Assembly (NCBI RefSeq): GCF_038096175.1
Contig: NZ_CP151099.1
Span: forward strand, 1,180,501-1,244,500
Length of the DNA stretch: 64,000 nt
Direction: 5' to 3'
Source of the DNA: Nostoc sp. UHCC 0302
GTDB lineage: Bacteria > Cyanobacteriota > Cyanobacteriia > Cyanobacteriales > Nostocaceae
The notes below the pieces were generated by a model, which saw nothing but the letters and a program-made list of their open reading frames with translations, did no database searches and had not been told where the DNA came from. Both the position numbers and the translations under genes were made by a program. Of the stretch, positions 29,375-39,792 are shown one piece after another; the stretch's first letter is position 1; each line of letters begins with the position of its first letter.

Positions 29375-31684
29375 ATGAAGATATGTTCGTATACTAAAGC
29401 CAAGTTTATAGCTCTAGTATTATTATTTATAATTAGTACTTGCATTTTTGGCTTGCTATTTATTAATAATCTAACCGAACCTTTGGCTGGTGGTAGCGAT
29501 GTAGATATTTGGGAATATATAGGATTTTATGTAAATAAAAATCTTAGTTTTTCACCACTTCCTAAACTAAATTTAAATAATAATCAAGTTTTATACCCTT
29601 ATGGAACAAATAGTGTATTTCAACCTTGGGCGCTTGAAAGAGATATTTTGTACGCTATCCTACATTCATTTTCTAGCGGCCCTTGGTTAAAAATTTACTA
29701 TCTGCTCACTATATTAGTTACAGCATTTGGAAGCTTTATATTACTCTTTCGAGATTATGGTTATGCTCGTGCTATGAGCTTTGGATATTTAGTTACCTAC
29801 GGTAATTTCTATGCAGTACTAGAATATCCAGTGCATATTAGTAAAGCTGTACTTCACTGGACTACACTTAGTTTTATAGCTGACTTTCTAATAGTTAAGA
29901 GAGTTTGTTTAGGAGAGTTTTTATCTATAAGACTAATTTTAGTAAGAGTTTGCTTGCTTGTTCTATCTCTTGGTCAAGATTTGGGATATATAGCTGGCTT
30001 TTCCCTAACTTCTTTTACAGTTTCCACCCTTTTTATTACAGTGGTAGTTTGCTACAGATACTTCAAAAGTAAATTAGTTTTTAACCACTTATTGTTAATT
30101 CTTAAAAGATATAAAAAAGAATTTTGGATGTATCCGCGTATATCATTTTTCCTAATTATCTTAACTACTATTGCGGCATATATTTATATACCTTTAATTT
30201 TACAGATTAGGAGAGAAACTAAAAATTTTGACTTTACAGGAATTAGTAGTGGATATTTATGGGTTCACCCTTTAAGATTATTTATACCTTTTTTCCCACA
30301 ATTTAATCCAGCAAATATTGATTTCAAACAATTATTCGGTGACATACCAGAAAATATAGGTGCTGGAAGCCCTGGCTGGTTTTTACTCATTGTGGCTACT
30401 ATGGGTTTATGGAAAGCACATAAAAAAATTATTATCTATTTACCATTAATTCTAATATTTATAATTTTTGTTTTCTATCATCCCATCAACTTCCCTACAC
30501 TTAATATATTTCCCTGGCTTGCTTTTAATAGAAAACCGATTAGTTCTATTTATCCAGTGATACTTGGTCTTTTTGCTCTGGAAGTTAATTTAAATGGATT
30601 ACACGAGCATCAAAGAAAGCTAGTTTCAGTACTCTTAGTCTGTTTGGCTTGCACTGAAGTTTATACTGCTTACTCTATTAAGCTGAACTATAATCCTTAT
30701 TCAATAGACAAAAACTTCTTATTTGATAAAACTTTTTTTACTTATATGAACTATATTAAGAAACAGCCAGGAGAAGCTGTATTAGATTGGCCATTCTGTG
30801 TAGCAGGTGGTAATGGAGTAGGCTCTGCAAGCCTTTGCCCATACTATCATCTAAATTCCGGAGTTTTCTCTCTCAGGAGATTTCATGAAAAGAAAGTGAT
30901 GGGACAGTACTTTGGACGTTTACATCCTTCTCAAATAGAACCATATCTTCAAGCTGGTTGGGATAAGCTATTTTTCCCTGATAGCAGAGATATTTTTAAA
31001 GCGAGCCGTCAAACGCGTTGTTTCAAAACAGAAGAATGGTCTTTCCTTACAGATTTTTATAAATTTAATGACTTTGCTGGCATAAATCTTTATGTAAATT
31101 TTTTACCGGAGGATTGTATTGCTAAGTTCTACAAAAGTTTTGGTACTCCGGTTATAGAAACAGTAGTACCTTCAGCAGGAAGAGTACAATTTATTCCAAA
31201 ACCATCTAATTTAAGAAATCAAGTTAACTTAACATTAGGTGCTAGCCTGAAGTTTGAACCTCTGCTAGATTTATCTGAATCTAATTTGATAAAAATCAAC
31301 TCACCTCGTAGTTTAGCACTCCAGGGATTAAGTGACATTGAAAAAGATAATAAATCTAATAGCTGGCGTTGGGCGTTAGGCCCAGAAACTGTAATTAGTT
31401 TTCAATTAGCAAAATCTCAACCTTTAAAACTTAATTTCAAGTTTATCAACTTAATTGCTTCTCAAAATGTAGATGTAGAGATTAATGGAGTCGCAATAAA
31501 TAAAAATTCTTATGAAGTGGGAGATCAGGTTGAGCATAGCTTTAAATTCCAAGGGACTGTAGGATTGAATAAAATTATTTTTAGATATAAAGACTGGAAT
31601 AAACATAACACTACATTTGCTCCTAATGATGTTAGACTAATGGCAATTAATTTTCAGGAACTATTGATTTTAGCCCAAAATTAA
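29375..31684 (+). CDS. Large polytopic membrane protein, possible GT-C-type glycosyltransferase
   Basis: Family not firmly recognised. 769 residues; about ten hydrophobic helices lie within residues 10-430, followed by a soluble, probably extracytoplasmic C-terminal region of about 330 residues. An acidic loop just after helix 1 (PLAGGSDVDIWEYIGF) and the overall layout (many helices, then a soluble domain) resemble GT-C lipid-linked sugar transferases, but I see no certain catalytic motif. Base composition and codon use are far more AT-rich than the neighbours (many AAA, ATT, TTA codons), which suggests transfer. It stands alone, with no polysaccharide genes around it. Confidence 0.75.
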   Translation: MKICSYTKAKFIALVLLFIISTCIFGLLFINNLTEPLAGGSDVDIWEYIGFYVNKNLSFSPLPKLNLNNNQVLYPYGTNSVFQPWALERDILYAILHSFSSGPWLKIYYLLTILVTAFGSFILLFRDYGYARAMSFGYLVTYGNFYAVLEYPVHISKAVLHWTTLSFIADFLIVKRVCLGEFLSIRLILVRVCLLVLSLGQDLGYIAGFSLTSFTVSTLFITVVVCYRYFKSKLVFNHLLLILKRYKKEFWMYPRISFFLIILTTIAAYIYIPLILQIRRETKNFDFTGISSGYLWVHPLRLFIPFFPQFNPANIDFKQLFGDIPENIGAGSPGWFLLIVATMGLWKAHKKIIIYLPLILIFIIFVFYHPINFPTLNIFPWLAFNRKPISSIYPVILGLFALEVNLNGLHEHQRKLVSVLLVCLACTEVYTAYSIKLNYNPYSIDKNFLFDKTFFTYMNYIKKQPGEAVLDWPFCVAGGNGVGSASLCPYYHLNSGVFSLRRFHEKKVMGQYFGRLHPSQIEPYLQAGWDKLFFPDSRDIFKASRQTRCFKTEEWSFLTDFYKFNDFAGINLYVNFLPEDCIAKFYKSFGTPVIETVVPSAGRVQFIPKPSNLRNQVNLTLGASLKFEPLLDLSESNLIKINSPRSLALQGLSDIEKDNKSNSWRWALGPETVISFQLAKSQPLKLNFKFINLIASQNVDVEINGVAINKNSYEVGDQVEHSFKFQGTVGLNKIIFRYKDWNKHNTTFAPNDVRLMAINFQELLILAQN

Positions 31685-31861
31685 AAAACAGCTCAGGTGA
31701 GCTTTTGGAGTAACGCTTCATACCCAAAATTGAGGATTTTAAAGTTAAGAAAGAAAATTTTCTATCAATACAAAAAGTCAGTATTGACTTAGTTATCAAT
31801 AATTTAGAAGCAATTTTCCTGAAACAGTAAGATTAAGGCTAGATAGCTGAAGATAAAGATC

Positions 31862-32716
31862 ATGAAAGAAATAACGCGTCGCAATTTTATCGCAACTGCC
31901 ACTTTAGCAACAGGTTTTACTCTAGCTGTGCAACCTATTTCTGCCGCAGTCATTACCACTGATGCTAAGGGTTTAGTAGCAGGTGCAGTAAAAATTCCTG
32001 TTACAGATGGTGAAATTCCTGCTTACAGAGCAGTTCCTGCAAAGGGTAGAGATTTCCCAATTGTCTTAGTTATTCAGGAAATTTTTGGTGTACACGAGCA
32101 TATTCAGGATATCTGTCGTCGCTTTGCCAAGTTGGGATATTTAGCGATCGCACCTCAATTATTTATCCGTCAGGGCGATGTCTCCAAGTTAAGTAATATT
32201 GACGAAATTCGCTCAGTAGTAGCCAAAGTACCTGATGCTCAAGTGCTATCTGATCTTGATGCTACAGTCAACTGGGGTGTAAAATCAGCTAATGGTAATG
32301 CCGATAAATTGGCAATAACTGGCTTCTGCTGGGGTGGGCGCATCACTTGGCTGTACGCAGCACACAATCCCAACGTGAAGGCAGGCGTGGCATGGTACGG
32401 GCGATTAGTGGGCGATGTCACGGAACTCACGCCTAAGCATCCTGTTGATATTGCCTCTACATTAAAAGTCCCCATTCTCGGACTATATGGTGGCAAGGAT
32501 ACGGGTATTACCCTTGATACAGTAGAGCAGATGCGCGATCGCCTTGCGTCTCGGAACGAGAATCGCCTTAAAAAAAGCAGCAGCAAATCGGAAATCATCG
32601 TTTATCCCGATGCACCTCACGCCTTTTTTGCCGATTATCGCCCTTCTTACCGTGAAAAAGAAGCCAAGGACGGTTGGAGACGGCTTCAGGCATGGTTCAA
32701 GCAGCATGGTGTGTAA
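31862..32716 (+). CDS. Dienelactone hydrolase family protein with Tat-type signal
   Basis: An alpha/beta hydrolase of 284 residues. The N-terminus has a twin-arginine signal ([20 protein letters not shown]) with likely cleavage after ISAA, so it probably acts in the periplasm. The Cys-Asp-His triad is visible as Cys of GFCWGG (about residue 156), Asp of LYGGKDTGI and His of [28 protein letters not shown] is the usual N-terminal block. Substrate unknown. Nearby genes give no hint. Confidence 0.92.
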   Translation: MKEITRRNFIATATLATGFTLAVQPISAAVITTDAKGLVAGAVKIPVTDGEIPAYRAVPAKGRDFPIVLVIQEIFGVHEHIQDICRRFAKLGYLAIAPQLFIRQGDVSKLSNIDEIRSVVAKVPDAQVLSDLDATVNWGVKSANGNADKLAITGFCWGGRITWLYAAHNPNVKAGVAWYGRLVGDVTELTPKHPVDIASTLKVPILGLYGGKDTGITLDTVEQMRDRLASRNENRLKKSSSKSEIIVYPDAPHAFFADYRPSYREKEAKDGWRRLQAWFKQHGV

Positions 32717-32799
32717 CTTGGAGTTATAACAGTTGTCGCTGAACTTTTAACTCAGCGACTTCTAGAGAAGATGGGACAGCAGGTAGGCGGTGAGAAAAA

Positions 32800-33321
32800 A
32801 TGACGCAGGAATTAATAGACCTGAGAACTAGTATTCTGGAAGGACGTTACGCAGACGCCTTAGCAATTGTAGATGAGCTACAAGGAATGAGTAAACAGGC
32901 TATTCTGCGAAATATCCAATCTTATTTAAATATTTTGCTCATTCATCTGATTAAAAACCAAGTTGAGAAAAGATTGACTGGTTCTTGGGCAAGTTCTATT
33001 CGGAATTCTGTCCGAGAAATCAAAAAAATGAATCTTAAAGAGAAGGAAATAGATTATTACGTGAACTTAGATGAATGGGCAAATTTGATTGTAGAAGAAG
33101 TTATTGAAGATGCAATAGCTGATGCTAGCGAAGAAGTGCTAGATGGTATGTACAGCCAATTTCAACTTTCAGAAATTATTGATAGAACTCAGTTAATCCA
33201 AACTGCATTAAAATTATTAGCTCTAACACATTCTCAATCAGCTAAGAATTTACCAGGATCTGTTGCAGGAACTTTAATAGAGTTACCAGGAGGGCAAGAT
33301 TGGATAAACAGGAAAAATTGA
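32800..33321 (+). CDS. DUF29-like protein
   Basis: A 173-residue, mainly helical soluble protein. The first half fits DUF29, a family expanded in cyanobacteria (AILRNIQSYLNILLIHLIKN, TGSWASSIRNSVREIKKM). Function unknown. AGGCGGTGAG lies upstream of the ATG. The 3' end is followed by repeat hairpins. Confidence 0.7.
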   Translation: MTQELIDLRTSILEGRYADALAIVDELQGMSKQAILRNIQSYLNILLIHLIKNQVEKRLTGSWASSIRNSVREIKKMNLKEKEIDYYVNLDEWANLIVEEVIEDAIADASEEVLDGMYSQFQLSEIIDRTQLIQTALKLLALTHSQSAKNLPGSVAGTLIELPGGQDWINRKN

Positions 33322-33395
33322 ATTCCCTTCCAGTTTTCTCTCTCTGTGTCGCGCCAGTTGCTACAACGAGGGGAACCCCCGCAACGCACTGGCTT

Positions 33396-33446
33396 CTCTG
33401 CGCCTCTGTGGTTAAATAAAATTCTTTTGAACCGCAGAGACTCAGA
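33396..33446. repeat. REP-like hairpin, CGCAGAG family
   Basis: CTCTG (33396-33400) and CTCTGTGGTT (33404-33413) pair with AACCGCAGAG (33430-33439) and CAGAG (33442-33446), with one G:T pair. It is a common cyanobacterial spacer repeat and could act as terminator for the DUF29 gene. Confidence 0.65.
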
Positions 33447-33881
33447 GAACACACAGAGAAGATAAATTCTTTTCACAAAATTTTATCCACTTTGAAAGGG
33501 CTACTCTTGACTGTTGACTTCACAGAGTGAGTATTGAAACTTAAATTTACAAACTTAATAACCAATCTTGTGCAGCTGAAGGCGATCGCAAATGTACAAC
33601 CTGAAGATGGGCATACTCAGATTCTTGGAATAATAACTGATATTTTTGGCGATTTTTGCCGTAGGTTTGCAGCGCCCACAAAACGACCGAATCGCGGCTA
33701 AAGAAAGATTTTTTCCATGTTTCGCGGTTACCATTGCAGACTTCTTGTTGTGTTACTACCCGCGAAACTGTTCGCCGTAAAATCCGACTCATAACTACTG
33801 TCCAAGAATAGTCTAGCCAGATAACAGTGTCAGCGCGTTGCCAAACAATATCGTGCACTATGCTGTAATTACCATCTACTA

Positions 33882-35052
33882 AGTAGGTAGGCACCGAAAT
33901 TTTCTACTATGTAACAAAATCTTAAGTTGATAATCTAGAGCTAAATTTTACACGATGTGTGTTGTGATTGTTTTTTTTTCCTCTAGCTTGAACACCATTG
34001 ATGACGGCGTAAGCGAGATCTAGCTCATCATCAAATGCTTGCCCGGATAACTCATCTTTCTTGAGATGTTGCCATTCCAATTCAATTGGATTCATTTCTG
34101 AGCAATATTTCGGGAGAAAAAAGATGTACAAACCCTGACTTTCCCATTTTTTCCACAATTGTTGAACTTCTTGGCAGCGATGTATTGGCCCGTTATCTTG
34201 CACAATCACGCTGATACGTCCAGTTTCTTGGGCTTGTTTGGCTTCTTTCTCCATCATTTCTATATAAGATTTACGGTCAACACCACCGATAACTAAACCG
34301 TAAACAAAACTGATTAAAGGTTGGAGAAGCCCGATAATACTTAATCTGCGACCACGGCGTTTAGTCTGTTCTAACCGTTTTTGCTCACCTCTAAAGTAAT
34401 ATGTATAACTAGGTTCGCTCCACATACAGAACCCTGACTCGTCTAGGTATTTCAGGTCTATTTCACCAGTGGCAGCAGCTAATTCCAACATGTCTAGGTC
34501 TGCTTGCTTGTTTGCTCGTGCTACTGGGTCTTGTTTTCCTTTATGGCTTTTCCTTGTCCGTTTCCAATCGACCCCCTTTTTTTGAGTACCCGTCTTAATC
34601 TGTCGGCACTCATCTCAACGTTGCGTTCTGTTTTCAACTTCAAAGCTAACTGAGAACTATTGTATGTGCGTGGCTCGTTTCTGAGGCATTCTTCTAAAAA
34701 TATCATGTCATCCTCAAGCCACTTTGGTTTCCCCCCTCGCCCAGGAGATTCCCAAAGCCCTTCTGTGCCCAGTTTTTGCCATTGATGCAAAACTTTTGTG
34801 ACTGTTTTTTTGTGACAATCAAAGTGATCTGCTATCTTCTCTACATACCAACCATGTGCATTTAGCCTGATTATTTCCGCCCTGTCTTTGACTTTCTGTG
34901 GTACATCCTGTTTTCTCAGATTTAGTAAAGTTTGGTCTTGCTCAGGAGTCAGAAATACCCTTAAACGCGCACCCATACACCAACTACCTTGTAGATGCAT
35001 TATCAGTCTTTACATATCTTAACATAGCTGACTTTTTTGGCACCTACCTACT
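33882..35052 (-). mobile_element. IS630-family insertion sequence (1171 bp) with TA target duplication
   Basis: The ends carry inverted repeats: AGTAGGTAGGCACC at 33882-33895 against AGTAGGTAGGTGCC read inward from 35052. TA flanks both ends (33880-33881 and 35053-35054), the target duplication of the IS630/Tc1-mariner superfamily. The single transposase fills the interior on the minus strand. Both ends were fixed by rebuilding the interrupted kinase frame. Confidence 0.93.
33922..34976 (-). CDS. IS630-family transposase, two frames joined by a -1 frameshift
   Basis: Cuts and inserts the element at TA. The first frame starts at the ATG 34976 (MGARLRVFLTPEQDQTLLNL) and encodes the DNA-binding part (VEKIADHFDCHKKTVTKVLH), ending at 34521. 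The second frame carries the DDE domain: Asp in KYLDESGFC, Asp in VIVQDNGPIHR, Glu in EMNPIELEWQHLK. The frames meet at an A7G5 run (34572-34583). A -1 shift there gives an unbroken protein continuing VDWKRTRKSHKGKQDPVARA, as in uninterrupted relatives. With all catalytic residues intact and clean ends, programmed frameshifting or transcript slippage is more likely than decay. Confidence 0.88.
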
Positions 35053-35541
35053 TACCCAGCGATCGCTTGACAAAGCTTGAGTAACTTTCTGATGCATTAT
35101 ATCATTTGGCACTTCTACCCAATTAGGTTGCCAATGCAGATAGTCTAGTTCAACATGGGGAATCGCGAGACGTTGGGAAATTTGCTTTGCCAACGTTGTC
35201 TTACCTGAACCACTAGTACCAACTACAGAAATCCGCTGCATAAAATCTTGTTGATTCTGAGATAGGAAAACTTTTATGTTTTTTTGTTTGCATTTAGCTG
35301 ATTATCATGTTCGGCTGAGCAATTATAAAACGTCATTGCGATCGCAATGATGTGAAGCAATCACTATGTCTCTGCGATTGCTTTGCTTCTACTGGCAAAA
35401 ACGCTACCGCGAAGGCTCGCAATGACAACTATATGATCCGAACTTGAGATTAAATCCCTATAAAGTTACGGCTGAGGAATTATACCAAAACTTTTGAGTT
35501 ATTGAAACAGCGTAATTTTTAATCGTCAAGTATATTTGCTG

Positions 35542-35920
35542 ATTACTTTATCAAAACGTTTGTATTACTTTATCAATATCTTTAATTGCTTACTGAAAAT
35601 ACCTAATTGCTTTCTCAATATCTTTAATTGCTTACTCAATATCTGTGATTGCTTTCTCATTTCAGTAGATTTAGCAAGCAATTAGAGGTATTGCTTTATG
35701 AATATCTGTGATTGCTTTCTCATTTCAGTAGATTTAGCAAGCAATTAAAGGTATTGCTTTATGAATATCTGTGATTGCTGACTCATTTCAGTAGATTTAG
35801 CAAGCAATTAAAGGTATTGCTTTCTCATTTCGGTATATCGCGTATTCCTTTTGATATATTCAGCAAGCAATTAGAAGTATTGCTTTTTCAACATCTTTGA
35901 TTACTTAGCTGTACGGCGGC
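35542..35920. repeat. Tandem array 3: 21-bp period with 63-bp higher-order repeat
   Basis: ATTGCTT-type unit starts recur at exact 21-base steps from 35564 to 35900 (17 positions), with one more copy 22 bases upstream. Between about 35641 and 35830 the units are organised as three 63-bp copies starting at 35641, 35704 and 35767. Within each 63-mer the middle unit contains AGCAAGCAATTA, an inverted ATTGCTT. It is AT-rich, with no supported ORF. Bases 35242-35541 before it hold no gene. Confidence 0.88.
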
Positions 35921-36172
35921 TTTTTGGAAATTAAATAAGTTATTAAATTCGCGGGAGATGCGAAATTCTGAAAGTACGGTGATCGCTTCATGGGATAAGT
36001 GGTAAGCTATCTTGAGGTAGATGTAATATGGTGAGATTAACTCAACTCTTGCCCAACTCTGATCAATAATTTCAGCCAGTTCTTGCGAAATATCTATACA
36101 ACGGTAATATTGCCAGCGATCGCTAAACCACTTTTGCAGTTTATTGAAAGCATCGTGATTTAAAATATCAAC
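35888..36172 (-). pseudogene. Remnant of a large SNF2/PLD-type helicase-related protein
   Basis: An open frame of 94 codons without start codon (preceded by a stop at 36173-36175). It reads DAFNKLQKWFSDRWQYY, ISQELAEIIDQSWARVELI, YYIYLKIAYHLSHEAIT and LSEFRISREF, then NLFNFQKAAV. I recognise this as the stretch just before the helicase motif I region in phospholipase-D/SNF2 helicase-related proteins. The homology ends where repeat array 3 begins, so the helicase core is gone. Identification is from memory of the family, not from a search. Confidence 0.55.
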
Positions 36173-36341
36173 TCAAAACTCTATAAATATTTCGTACCTG
36201 TGTTATGTGAGTAAAAAATTTTTCCAACCAGAGAAGGGATGACTCAACAACTGGGATATAGGGAGAGCAAAAAGAGATAGCTTTCAAGTGTTTATGCTTG
36301 TATGCCAGTTAGGAAAGAACTTTATTGTTTGCGTACAACAG

Positions 36342-36833
36342 CTATATCTGATACCATGCTGTCAAAGCCACTGCTAAACCATCTGCGGCATCATCCGGCT
36401 TAGGAATTTCTTCTAAATTCAACTCCCGTGCTACCGCCTCTTGCACTTCTGACTTATCAGCATTACCATATCCAGTCAAAGCTTGTTTAATTTGGGCAGG
36501 GGTAAACTCTACATACGGGATACGACGTTGCCCCAACACCAAAATAAGTACACCCCGCGCCTGTGCAACAAGAATAGTACTTGACATACGATAGAAAAAT
36601 AATTTCTCGATCGCAACCAAATCCGGTTGCAATTCCTCAATCAAAGCGTGCAAATCGTCGAACAAGGTACACAGCCGCTGTCCCATTTCCGTACCCGCAG
36701 GCGTACTGATTACCCCAAAATCCAGTACCTTAACTGTAGTGTCTTGTACCTTGCCTTGACTTTGTTGGCAAGTAATTGCCCCAAACCCTAAAATCGCCAG
36801 TCCTGGATCTAATCCTAAAATTCTCTTTTCCAT
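36342..36833 (-). CDS. ruvC: Holliday junction resolvase RuvC
   Basis: A homodimeric endonuclease that resolves Holliday junctions with RuvAB. The start at the ATG 36833 ([18 protein letters not shown]) is preferred over a GTG three codons upstream. The four acidic residues are visible: Asp 8 (LGLDPG), Glu 76 (VAIEKLFF), Asp 148 and Asp 151 ([13 protein letters not shown]). [14 protein letters not shown] is the conserved DNA-binding helix block. Length 163 is standard. It is divergent from yvcK. Confidence 0.96.
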   Translation of the reverse strand: MEKRILGLDPGLAILGFGAITCQQSQGKVQDTTVKVLDFGVISTPAGTEMGQRLCTLFDDLHALIEELQPDLVAIEKLFFYRMSSTILVAQARGVLILVLGQRRIPYVEFTPAQIKQALTGYGNADKSEVQEAVARELNLEEIPKPDDAADGLAVALTAWYQI

Positions 36834-37096
36834 TAAATTCACTAATAATAAGGGTGTAGGGGATAAAGAATTAATTCTTCACCTAGATCCCTGCACTCCC
36901 AAACCCTTGCAACTCTTCCTTTCACATACGTTCCTACACTACCAAACCCTTACACCCCGATTAAATACTGGCAACTTTGGCGATTTCCTCTTAGTGTAAT
37001 GGAATTGAAAAATATAATAGTTCCACACTTGGTGTTTAAACTAAGTGGTGTAGATTTTCTGTCAAACATTTTTTGTAGCACTGCTCATAATCAGGT

Positions 37097-38467
37097 ATGT
37101 CAATCGGTTTTCTTAGACAAGCCCTCAACGCCCTGCAAAAGCAGTCGCGCTCTCGTACTTCCTATCGGGTTAACCAGTGGTTCAAGTGGCTATCGCCTGG
37201 ACTATCGGTAAAACGTTGGTTGCTCATTAGTGTTGGGGGTGTAATATTGGCGAGTTTGGGGTTGGCTATTTGGATTAAGCTAACCCCAATTTTTTGGCTG
37301 CTTGAGTTGCTTAAGGGTTTTCTGGGAGTAATCACCGATATATTACCCAACTATATCAGTGGCCCTTTGGTACTGCTTTGTGGCTTTATGTTATTGCTCT
37401 GGGGACAAACTCGCACTGTAGGCTCAATTACTAGGGTACTAAGACCAGAAGGTGAAGAGGAACTCATTGATGTCCTGCTGGCGCATCGTCGATTGTACAG
37501 AGGGCCTAAAATAGTAGTGATTGGCGGTGGTACAGGACTTTCGACGTTGTTGCGAGGACTGAAAACCTATAGTGCTAATATTACTGCGATCGTGACTGTA
37601 GCCGATGATGGTGGGTCTTCTGGAAGGTTGCGCCAGGAGTTTGGAGTGCTACCACCAGGGGATATTCGCAATTGCTTGGCAGCATTAGCAGATGAAGAAA
37701 AGTTATTAACAGAATTGTTTCAATACCGCTTTCGGGCTGGAGATGGATTAACAGGACACAGTTTTGGTAATTTGTTCTTAACAGCGATGAGTGATATTAC
37801 TGGAGATTTGGAACAGGCAGTTGCGGCCAGTTCCAAAGTGCTAGCGGTACGGGGACAAGTACTGCCAGCAACTCTCAGTGATGTTCGTCTCTGGGCAGAA
37901 TTAGCCGATGGTCGCCGAATTGAGGGTGAATCGAGCATTCCCAAAGCTGGGGGTAAAATTGTCAAATTAGGCTGTATTCCTGCCAATCCTCCAGCTGTAC
38001 CAGCAGCTATTAAAGCAATTAAAGAAGCTGATTACATTATTATTGGCCCGGGTAGCCTTTATACCAGTTTAATTCCTAATTTATTGGTTCCAGAAATTGC
38101 GGATGCGATCGCCAAAACAGAGTCCCCCCGCATTTATGTCTGCAATATCATGACTCAACCAGGAGAAACAGAAGGATACACTGTTGCTGACCATATTAGA
38201 GCCATTGATGCAGCTTGTGGAGATAGACGGTTATTTGATGCTGTACTAGTACACAAAAAATCCCCCTCTGAGCGATCTCTCATCCGCTACGCCGAACAAA
38301 ACTCTCATCCCGTTTTTATAGATAGAGAAGCCGTATCTGAACTGGGACGACGCATTGTCCCAGCTAACGTTTTGTATGAAGATGAGATTGGTTTCGTACG
38401 TCATAATCCGCAGAAACTCGCACGAGTTTTATTGCGTTGGTACAGTCGAGTGCATCATGGGAAGTAG
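37097..38467 (+). CDS. yvcK: YvcK/CofD-like UDP-GlcNAc-binding protein with N-terminal membrane region
   Basis: A gluconeogenesis-factor family protein of 456 residues linked in other bacteria to cell-wall and carbon metabolism; it binds UDP-sugars. The N-terminal 120 residues contain two membrane helices ([38 protein letters not shown]). The CofD-like Rossmann domain begins [20 protein letters not shown], with [26 protein letters not shown] and [19 protein letters not shown]. tsaE follows 120 bases later, possibly co-transcribed across a repeat. Confidence 0.93.
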   Translation: MSIGFLRQALNALQKQSRSRTSYRVNQWFKWLSPGLSVKRWLLISVGGVILASLGLAIWIKLTPIFWLLELLKGFLGVITDILPNYISGPLVLLCGFMLLLWGQTRTVGSITRVLRPEGEEELIDVLLAHRRLYRGPKIVVIGGGTGLSTLLRGLKTYSANITAIVTVADDGGSSGRLRQEFGVLPPGDIRNCLAALADEEKLLTELFQYRFRAGDGLTGHSFGNLFLTAMSDITGDLEQAVAASSKVLAVRGQVLPATLSDVRLWAELADGRRIEGESSIPKAGGKIVKLGCIPANPPAVPAAIKAIKEADYIIIGPGSLYTSLIPNLLVPEIADAIAKTESPRIYVCNIMTQPGETEGYTVADHIRAIDAACGDRRLFDAVLVHKKSPSERSLIRYAEQNSHPVFIDREAVSELGRRIVPANVLYEDEIGFVRHNPQKLARVLLRWYSRVHHGK

Positions 38468-38522
38468 AGACGCGATCATACTCTTACGAGAAGCCGCTCT
38501 TTGAGCGTCTACGCGTCTGTAC
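38464..38522. repeat. GTAGAGACGCG-family inverted repeat
   Basis: GTAGAGACGCG at 38464-38474 pairs with CGCGTCTGTAC at 38512-38522 (one mismatch). It overlaps the yvcK stop codon. It belongs to the same family as 15865-15892. Confidence 0.75.
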
Positions 38523-38587
38523 ATAGTCATTTGCCATTCTTCTTTGTTCCCATTGTCCCCCTCCTCCCGTCTCGCATCTCCACCACC

Positions 38588-39043
38588 ATGAAAATTTTTC
38601 TTGCTGATGCAGAAGCTACGCTACGTTTCGGTATAACTCTTGGCGAATCCCTGAGTGCTGGCAGTGTAATTTTACTAGAAGGTGATTTAGGCGCTGGTAA
38701 AACTACTCTCGTTCAAGGTATTGGGAAAGGTTTAGGAATCAATGAACTCATTGTCAGTCCTACTTTCACTCTCATTAATGAGTATACAGAAGGACGCTTT
38801 CCCCTTTACCACCTAGACTTATATCGTTTAGAACCACAAGAAGTTGCCGCTTTGAATTTAGAAAGCTACTGGGAAGGTGTTGAGGTTACGCCAGGACTTG
38901 TGGCGGTTGAATGGGCAGAACGAATGCCCTACAAGCCAGATCGCTATTTGAGCGTATGTTTGACTTATGCACATGACAGCACTCGTCAAGCTGAAGTTAC
39001 GCCATTTAATTGCACTATTAGCGAATTCATCACCGCTATCTGA
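38588..39043 (+). CDS. tsaE: tRNA threonylcarbamoyladenosine biosynthesis protein TsaE
   Basis: The ATPase partner of TsaB/TsaD in making t6A on ANN-decoding tRNAs. The start at the ATG 38588 (MKIFLADAEATLRFG) gives 151 residues, the usual length; the open frame extends 29 codons upstream into repeat-derived text. Walker A is in LEGDLGAGKTTLVQG, followed by SPTFTLINEY, LYHLDLYRL and VAVEWAER. Confidence 0.93.
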   Translation: MKIFLADAEATLRFGITLGESLSAGSVILLEGDLGAGKTTLVQGIGKGLGINELIVSPTFTLINEYTEGRFPLYHLDLYRLEPQEVAALNLESYWEGVEVTPGLVAVEWAERMPYKPDRYLSVCLTYAHDSTRQAEVTPFNCTISEFITAI

Positions 39044-39780
39044 TGTCATTTCCAACTTATTAACATATAGCAATCCTGTTTTCTTTATGAATCTCGCAAG
39101 GCTCAGATTCTCCGTTTATCTAGGCAGTTGAGAATCTTTCTATTCACGAACTATTTAGGATTGGTATATATAATATTTTATTTCTCAGTAATTGGTCATT
39201 TATTATGAAAAAGATAACTGAGAAATAAAAACTAACATTTATTAAGACAGTAAAAATTTATCTAAAAACGGTTGATGGAGAATTCTAGACTCTTCCTATC
39301 TACCACTACCACGCTCACCAAAAAGAATTACTAACATTGTTATCTCAACTGTCTAAAACTAAATGAATAAGAACTCTTGATATATAAAGGATGTTTAACT
39401 TATCCTTGTTCTCAGTATGCCCTACTTTAAGTCAATATCTATACATTAAAGACACTGATTTTTGATTGTTCAGGTAAATTAATTTAAACAAACTATTTTT
39501 CTATAAATTCTTATATTTATATCTAGAAATAACACGGTTGCCAAGATAATATTAATTAACTATTAACGTATTTATACAGGATAGAAATTTTAAAATGTCC
39601 TAATATTTAAGGGTTATTTACTTCAATTATGTATTTCTAAGTAGATGCACTAATTATCTTGAATTATGAAGTTATATTTCGCGACAGAAAGATGTTATTT
39701 AGATATTTTAATATCAGTATTTACAACTTTTTTATGAAGATAAAATGATAGATCCATAAAGTTAAAAAAGCAGAAAAAGC
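39044..39780. other. Gene-free, strongly AT-rich stretch
   Basis: About 740 bases after tsaE without a supported ORF, RNA gene or tandem repeat. Both strands are dense in stop codons. It may be decayed sequence or a long untranslated leader of the small ORF at 39793. Confidence 0.5.
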
Positions 39781-39792
39781 ATGGAGAGAAAC

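Larger units (their letters stand above)
33547..35241 (-). pseudogene. P-loop kinase (FlaR/adenylate-kinase-like) split by an IS630-type insertion
   Basis: The N-terminal piece (35241-35055) reads MQRISVVGTSGSGKTTLAKQ with a Walker A motif and ends SSDRWV. The C-terminal piece (33881-33547) continues VDGNYSIVHDIVWQRADTVI and runs to LLSL. Removing 33882-35052 and one copy of the TA target restores 174 uninterrupted codons (173 residues), the usual size for COG0563 DNA-topology-modulation/kinase-like proteins. The gene is therefore disrupted by a recent, otherwise clean insertion. Each half still has an open frame but neither is expected to work alone. Confidence 0.93.
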
